DNA of 64,000 nt, from positions 69,495-133,494 of the forward strand of contig CALAWP010000079.1 in NCBI GenBank assembly GCA_937895345.1. The letters are read 5' to 3'. The position numbers and the translations under genes are program-made. How positions within the stretch are numbered: position 1 is the stretch's first letter; every line of letters begins with the position of its first letter. Positions 58,967 through 64,000 of this stretch are shown piece by piece. The DNA comes from an uncultured Paenibacillus sp. (GTDB lineage: Bacteria; Bacillota; Bacilli; Paenibacillales; Paenibacillaceae). The notes below the pieces were generated by a model. It did not search any database. It was not told where the DNA came from and worked only from the letters and a program-made list of their open reading frames with translations.

Positions 58967-60714
58967 TCAGACGAGATACTCAGCCATAATCCGCTCGATT
59001 TCGAATGGCGTGACGCCTTTATCCTCCGCAAATACCGAATCGGCCTGTTCCGCCCGTTCGACCAGTTCCCCTCTCGCCTTCGCATGGAGCATAAACAAAT
59101 CGTACAGATGCGGCTTTCGCAAGGCCGTCATCGCCTTCCCTATCAGGGCCATCCCTTTCCGGTTTCCCTCAACATTGTTGCAGTAATCGGGATGCTTGGC
59201 CAGCGACAGATCGGTCCAGATGACCGTCCGTTCCACCAAATCCAGAATGACGGGTATCGCGATTTGCATATCGGCCGCGACGTCGATTTTGTTCGCCACC
59301 GTCGAAGGCTCGAAAATTTCGCCGGAGGCCGGCTTCTTGCGCATCATCCAGCCTGTAAAACATTCCGGCAAGTCGCAATATGGCTGCTGCGTATACGAAT
59401 GCAGCGATGCGACCACGTACCGTCCGCCGTAATCCACAATGGAAGGGATATGAAGGTCGATAAATTCGCATGCGCCGCGGGGCGCCGTTACGATATCGCC
59501 GCTATGGGCGGCCCGGTACTTCGACGACCGCAGGTTCGTATACGAAATATGCTCCACATACTGCCAGTTCCGATCATACATGACCGCGGACAAATCGATG
59601 TCTACGCGGCCCGTTGGTTTGTTATGGACGAGCCCCTCTTTCCACCAGGCGAAGAAGCGAATCGTATCCCCTTCCGGCATCGGCAGCCGGCTCCCCCGCA
59701 CGATCGTGCGCAAAGCTTTGCTGGCTGAACGTTGAGAGAACGGGACGTTATACCGCTTCAGGCCGGCATCGATATACGTTTTCCCGAGCGGCGGCAGCGC
59801 CGCGAAGCGTTGGATCAGCGCCTGCTCGCATATTTGCACCACTTCCCTGCAATCGGCAGACGCAGATCCTGTCGCACATGACGCTGCGCAAAATGAGACC
59901 GAACCTGCAGCAATACGGGCGTCGATACCCGGCTCGCGACTTCGCCGAACGCCAGCGTTACGTATTCTTGATGTTCGGCGATGCGCAGCAGCCGGTCCAG
60001 CCTTCTCGCGAATTCGCCCGGCCGCTGCATCAGCAGGTCAAGGAGCGTCCATACATTCCGATATTGGAACGCAAGCTCCACGCTGCCGTTAAAGGTCGTG
60101 CATGGCTTCTTATTTCGCACAATATCGAATGCTTCCTTGCACCGGTCGAACCGATGCTTGTATTCCGCCGGATGCAAAATTTCACCCAGCCGAATCCAGC
60201 GCGGTTTGTAACGCAGCATGTCTTCCGCGATGGCGGGGCAACGCTCCAGCAGTTCAAGCAGCAGCCGTCTTTCGGGCCGCCTGAATTTGCGGAACCGCGC
60301 GGCGGCGGCGAGACTGACGTCGCCGTCCGACCAGGCAACGGCCAGACGGAGCACGTCGGTCGCGGTGCGAATGTACCGGCCGATCAGCGTCACGTTCGCC
60401 TTGTTATGCTTCAGCAAGGAACCGGTCACGAACGCGGCATTTTCCTTGAATGGGATTTCGGATGGAAGAAGCTCCTCCAGCTCGTCGTTGCCCGCCTGTT
60501 GAATGACGATATCGATATCTTCCTTATCGGCATCAGAGATCGAGGCGTTCGCTTCTATCAGCTGGCGGATCATAACGTTGAGCTCCGCCTTGCTCCCCAG
60601 TCCGATCGCGATCAAGTTTCCATTGTCCTGCAATGGAGGTTTGGCTGCCGCCTTATATTCGGGCATTTCCAGCGTGCCATCCGAACAGGGCGGAAGTATT
60701 ACGATTGCTTCCAA
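58967..60714 (-). pseudogene. frameshifted, 5'-truncated MXAN_6230/SCO0854-like gene with TerD-like C-terminus
   Basis: Two overlapping minus frames carry one protein. The 5' frame (60714-59815) includes RYIRTATDVLRLAVAWSDGD and KPRWIRLGEILHPAEYKHRF. The 3' frame (59842-58967) includes VDIDLSAVMYD and HISYTNL, typical of TerD-like regions. Inserting one base at about 59842 (GGGAAG|TGGTGC) joins them as GKVVQICEQALIQRF, so this is a -1 frameshift. The 5' end also lacks the expected N-terminal domain and runs into periodic repeats (60703-60790). It could be a sequencing error, but the truncation makes it a likely pseudogene. Confidence 0.65.
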
Positions 60715-60790
60715 GGTTCTCCGGTGTCTATTAGAAGCGGCATTGCCCTGCTGTAAGCTTCTAAAACTCCCTGATGACCGTTACAACCCG
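60703..60790. repeat. 50-bp periodic stem-loop repeats (array 4)
   Basis: GCTTCCAAGGTTC (60707) and GCTTCTAAAACTC (60757) begin units exactly 50 nt apart. The first forms GCTTCCAA-n16-TTAGAAGC. Sequence and geometry match array 3, and the array borders the truncated 5' end of the TerD-like gene. Confidence 0.72.
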
Positions 60791-60819
60791 CCCCTCTTCG
60801 TTCGATAAGCCCTAACTTT

Positions 60820-62358
60820 TTACATCCATTTCTTTTGAAAAGCCGCAATATGCTCATACTCTTCGCTCAGCAGCCTCGACACTCTTACAAAAATTCGGGT
60901 CAGCTCCTGATAAATTTTGACGTTCTGCGGGTTCGGCGCGTAGCGGTGCGACGTGCCCGTCATTTCCGAGACCACATGAAGCGACGGGACGTCTCCTATG
61001 CTGTACAGTCCGAGAACCGCCGCCCCGAGACAAGAGCTCTCCACGCTTTCCGGCACCAGCACTTCCTGATCGAAGATGTCGGCTACCATCTGGCGCCACA
61101 GCTCCGACCGCGCAAAGCCGCCTGTCGCCTGAATTTTGGACGGCCGCCCGATCAATTCTGCAAGCGCCATGTACACCGTAAATAAGTTAAAGATGACGCC
61201 TTCGAGCACGGCGCGAATCATATGCTGCTTCTTATGATGCAGCCCGAGACCGAAAAACGACCCTCTTGCGTTGGCGTTCCACAACGGCGCGCGTTCGCCC
61301 GACAAGTACGGATGGAAGAGCAGTCCTTCCGCGCCGGGCTTGACGAGCGAAGCCGCTTCCGTCAGCACGTCGTACGGGTCTCGGCCAAGGAGCAAAGCCG
61401 TCTCCGCTTCCGGCGAACACAATTCGTTCCGCAGCCATCGGAAAATCATGCCGCCGTTGTTCACCGGCCCGCCGATCACCCACATGTCTTCGGTCAACGC
61501 ATAGCAAAAAATTCTTCCTTTCGGATCGGTTACCGGCCGGTCGATTACGGTGCGAATGGCGCCGCTCGTGCCGATCGTCAAGGCGACCGTGCCGGGATCG
61601 ATCGCATTCACGCCCAGGTTGGACAATACACCATCGCTGGCCCCGACGACAAACGGCACATCGGCGGGCACGTTCATCTCCGCCGCCCAATGCGCGTCGA
61701 TTCCCGTCAACCGATATGTCGTCGGAACCGGCTCGGACAATCGGTCGGCCGTAACGCCTGCGACGGCCAGCGCTTCTTCGTCCCATGCCAGCCGGGACAG
61801 CGCAAACATCCCCGTTGCCGATGCGATGGAGTAATCGACGACATACCGCTTGAACAGCTTATGGAACACATATTCCTTGATCGAAACGAATTTATGCGCG
61901 CGGGCGAACAGCTCCGGCATCGCATGCTTGAGCCATAGCAGCTTGGAGAGCGGAGCCATCGGATGAAGCGGCGTTCCGGTCCGGAGATAAATTTGGTGTC
62001 CGTTCATCTCGGTTCGGATCCGCTCCGTCCACGGAGCGCTGCGGTTATCCGCCCAGGTGATGCAGCGCGTCAAAGGAATGCCCTGCGCATCGACCGCAAT
62101 GACGCTGTGCATGGCGGAGCTGAAGCTTACGCACCGAATGCGGGAAGCTGCCGCCGCACCGCGACGCACGACCTCGCGGATCGTCCCGACCACCGCCCGA
62201 AAAATTTCATCCGGATCCTGCTCGGCGATGGACGGCTTTGGCGAGAACAGCGGATATTCGATGTTATGAACGGCGACGGGGCTGCCTGCGACGTCAAACA
62301 AGACAGCCTTTGTGCTCGTCGTGCCAATATCTACGCCGATTGCGTAATCCTTGCTCAT
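60820..62358 (-). CDS. gntK: gluconokinase, FGGY family
   Basis: This 512-residue carbohydrate kinase has the phosphate loops AIGVDIGTTSTKAVLFD and LTIGTSGAIRTV. The FGGY signatures are LLFHPYLSGERAPLWN and IQATGGFARSELWRQMVADIF. Length and sequence pattern match B. subtilis GntK, which makes 6-phosphogluconate. It is downstream of the gluconate permease gene, in the order gntP-gntK here, whereas B. subtilis has gntR-K-P-Z. Confidence 0.92.
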   Translation of the reverse strand: MSKDYAIGVDIGTTSTKAVLFDVAGSPVAVHNIEYPLFSPKPSIAEQDPDEIFRAVVGTIREVVRRGAAAASRIRCVSFSSAMHSVIAVDAQGIPLTRCITWADNRSAPWTERIRTEMNGHQIYLRTGTPLHPMAPLSKLLWLKHAMPELFARAHKFVSIKEYVFHKLFKRYVVDYSIASATGMFALSRLAWDEEALAVAGVTADRLSEPVPTTYRLTGIDAHWAAEMNVPADVPFVVGASDGVLSNLGVNAIDPGTVALTIGTSGAIRTVIDRPVTDPKGRIFCYALTEDMWVIGGPVNNGGMIFRWLRNELCSPEAETALLLGRDPYDVLTEAASLVKPGAEGLLFHPYLSGERAPLWNANARGSFFGLGLHHKKQHMIRAVLEGVIFNLFTVYMALAELIGRPSKIQATGGFARSELWRQMVADIFDQEVLVPESVESSCLGAAVLGLYSIGDVPSLHVVSEMTGTSHRYAPNPQNVKIYQELTRIFVRVSRLLSEEYEHIAAFQKKWM

Positions 62359-62431
62359 CGCGCACCTCGCTTTCTCCAGCCGTTCCCCTTGGTCAATTCA
62401 CTTCCGGACATCGTTCCGTCTATCAGCAACA

Positions 62432-63781
62432 TTAAATGAAAATGTTCAGAAGCATAATTAGAACAAGCGCCACAACCGCAACAATGGTTTCCAGCGCCGT
62501 CCACGTCAACAGCGTCTCCTTGACGCTCATGCCAAAATACTCCTTGATCAGCCAGAAGCCCGAATCGTTGACATGCGACAGAATTAACGAGCCGGCTCCG
62601 GTAGCCAGCACCAGCAGCTCTGCGCTTGTTCCCGGCGTGACCGCCGCAATCGGCGCCGCAATGCCGGCAGCCGTCATCATGGAAACGGTGGCCGACCCGG
62701 TGGCGACGCGGATCATCGCCGCGATTCCCCAGCCGAGCAGAATCGGGGAGATGTGGGAGGCCGTTGCCAGTTCCGCGATATAATCGCCGATTCCCGAGTC
62801 CAGCAGCACCCGGTTGAACGCTCCGCCCGCGCCGATGACAAGCAGAATGGTGGCGGTGGGCGCAAGACAATCGTTCGAAAACTTCAACACCTTTTCGCGG
62901 CTGAGGCCGCGCAAGTAGCCGAGGCTGAAGAAGGAATAGACGGTCGCGATGAGCAGCGCCACGATCGGGTCGCCGATAAATTTGCAGATGCGGTACAAGA
63001 GACTTTCCGTATCCGTTACGAACAAATCGGCCAACGTGGCGACCAGCATCAGCAAGACGGGCACGAGAATCGTAAACACCGTATTGAAAAAACCAGGGAG
63101 CTCTTTGACGCTTTTGTTTTCCGTCAGCTGCTCCCCCATCTCCTTGGGCACTTGCTTCACAATGCGCTTTCCGATCCAGTTGCCGTACAACGGACCGGCC
63201 GCAATGGCGGTCGGAAGTCCGACGATCAGCGCATACAAGATCGTCGTGCCTACATCCGCCTCAAATATGCCGACCGCCGCCATCGCGGCCGGATGCGGCG
63301 GCACCAGTCCATGCACGACCGAAAGTCCGGCAACGAGCGGCACGCCGATCTTGATCAGCGATACGCCGGTTGACCGGGCAATGGTGAACACCAGCGGAAT
63401 GAGCAGAACGAATCCGACCTGAAAAAATACGGGGATGCCGACGATAAAAGCGACAAACATCATCGCCCAATGGACGTTCCGCTCGCCGAACAAACGGATT
63501 AACGTACGGGCAATGCGCTCGGCCCCTCCGGATTCGGCCATCATTTTGCCGAGCATCGTCCCGAGGGCCAGGACGGTGGCCAGAAACCCCAACGTATTTC
63601 CCATTCCCGTCTTGATCGAGTCGATGACGCCGGGCTGGTCGCCCGTCGCCAGAAACGGCATGCCGGCGGCAAGACCGGCGCCGATGGCCGTTATGATCAA
63701 CGCAACGAACGGATTCAGCTTCACGACCGTTATCAATAACAGAAGCACCACGATAGAAATCAAAACGATGGCCAATAACAC
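62432..63781 (-). CDS. gntP: gluconate:H+ symporter (GntP family)
   Basis: This 449-residue permease has 12 or more helices. Family motifs include GLVPPHPAAMAAVGIF, FLATVLALGTMLGKMMAESGGAERIA, VIGAGGAFNRVLLDSGIGDYI and SHVNDSGFWLIKEYFGMSVKETLLTW. The start is a GTG at 63781, preceded by GGGAGG at 6 nt; the longer open frame upstream is not needed, and the resulting length matches B. subtilis GntP. It imports gluconate for the kinase. Any gntR would lie beyond the window. Confidence 0.92.
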   Translation of the reverse strand: MLLAIVLISIVVLLLLITVVKLNPFVALIITAIGAGLAAGMPFLATGDQPGVIDSIKTGMGNTLGFLATVLALGTMLGKMMAESGGAERIARTLIRLFGERNVHWAMMFVAFIVGIPVFFQVGFVLLIPLVFTIARSTGVSLIKIGVPLVAGLSVVHGLVPPHPAAMAAVGIFEADVGTTILYALIVGLPTAIAAGPLYGNWIGKRIVKQVPKEMGEQLTENKSVKELPGFFNTVFTILVPVLLMLVATLADLFVTDTESLLYRICKFIGDPIVALLIATVYSFFSLGYLRGLSREKVLKFSNDCLAPTATILLVIGAGGAFNRVLLDSGIGDYIAELATASHISPILLGWGIAAMIRVATGSATVSMMTAAGIAAPIAAVTPGTSAELLVLATGAGSLILSHVNDSGFWLIKEYFGMSVKETLLTWTALETIVAVVALVLIMLLNIFI

Positions 63782-63881
63782 TGCAATTCCTCCCGGAATA
63801 AAAGGCGTACTGATTCCTTTGGCTAATTTGACCAAATATAGCGCAATTATTCGGGCGGACTTAGAATATTTCAAACCTTAT

Positions 63882-63912
63882 GGGGTCAAGTCCAGAATTG
63901 TGTGTAAAAACC
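63882..63912. mobile_element. possible IS256-like terminal repeat remnant
   Basis: On the minus strand GGTTTTTACACACAATTCT followed by GGACTTGACCCC resembles terminal repeats of IS256-type elements. No transposase is visible in the remaining 88 nt of the window, so this is only a similarity. The interval 63782-64000 otherwise holds no gene I can support. Confidence 0.3.
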
Positions 63913-64000
63913 TCGCTGAAGCTGCTTAGCTTATATGAACGACATTTGAACCTGAATTTCGAAAGTACGACTCTTTGAAAACGTGAAAAGGGCTCCGAAT

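Noticed and set aside
62432..63874. Longer GntP start at 63874
   Set aside because: GTG 63781 has a GGGAGG site at ideal spacing and gives the family length; the extra 31 residues do not fit the family N-terminus.

Overview
This 64 kb window looks like a chromosomal piece from a fairly GC-rich member of the Paenibacillaceae (Paenibacillus or a close relative). The evidence is AGGAGG-type ribosome binding sites, a T-box riboswitch, SLH-domain and lipobox proteins, a linearmycin-resistance-like (Lnr) transporter, a Tad pilus locus without a secretin, and many AraC, LacI, DeoR, HxlR, Rrf2 and CsoR regulators. No rRNA, tRNA, complete IS element, prophage or CRISPR array was recognised.

Layout. 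1-4.1 kb: an operon of ABC ATPase, two ABC-2 permeases, histidine kinase and response regulator. 4.1-7.9 kb: an MFS exporter, two DinB-fold proteins and an SDR. 8.1-12.2 kb: lacZ divergent from an AraC regulator. 12.4-12.7 kb: a 52-bp periodic repeat. 12.8-14.1 kb: an FMN reductase divergent from an HxlR regulator. 14.2-15.7 kb: asd behind a T-box leader that probably reads lysine. 15.8-17.7 kb: ThuA protein and AraC regulator. 17.9-20.4 kb: NmrA-type oxidoreductase and Rrf2 regulator, linked by dyad operators, then a DeoR regulator. 20.4-24.2 kb: an AraL/AraM-like pair, a lipoprotein, an Lrp regulator and a VOC protein. 24.2-36.7 kb: a Tad (Flp pilus) operon that also carries a large secreted repeat protein, a small membrane protein, an SLH lipoprotein and a 1.4 kb 102-bp satellite. 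37-39.8 kb: a Gfo/Idh/MocA oxidoreductase and an AT-richer ECF sigma/DUF4179 pair. 40-46.7 kb: a cntABCDFE-type metallophore transporter operon behind a near-consensus promoter and a Zur-like box, without metallophore synthesis genes. 46.8-48.1 kb: a lipoprotein. 48.2-57.5 kb: a LacI-controlled ribose-type ABC operon extended with ureidoglycolate-lyase-like, M20 and GATase1-like enzymes. 57.9-58.4 kb: csoR with its operator. 58.6-60.8 kb: two decayed genes bordered by 50-bp periodic repeats. 60.8-63.8 kb: gntK and gntP.

The signal that cuts across the window is a set of tandem arrays with 50, 51 or 52 nt periods at four loci. Their sequences differ, but each period carries a short stem-loop. 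One array fills an intercistronic gap in the Tad operon, and two border gene remnants. The other leads are the secreted repeat protein in the Tad locus with a small membrane protein just downstream, the Zur-box cnt operon without biosynthesis genes, and the extended ribose-type catabolic operon.
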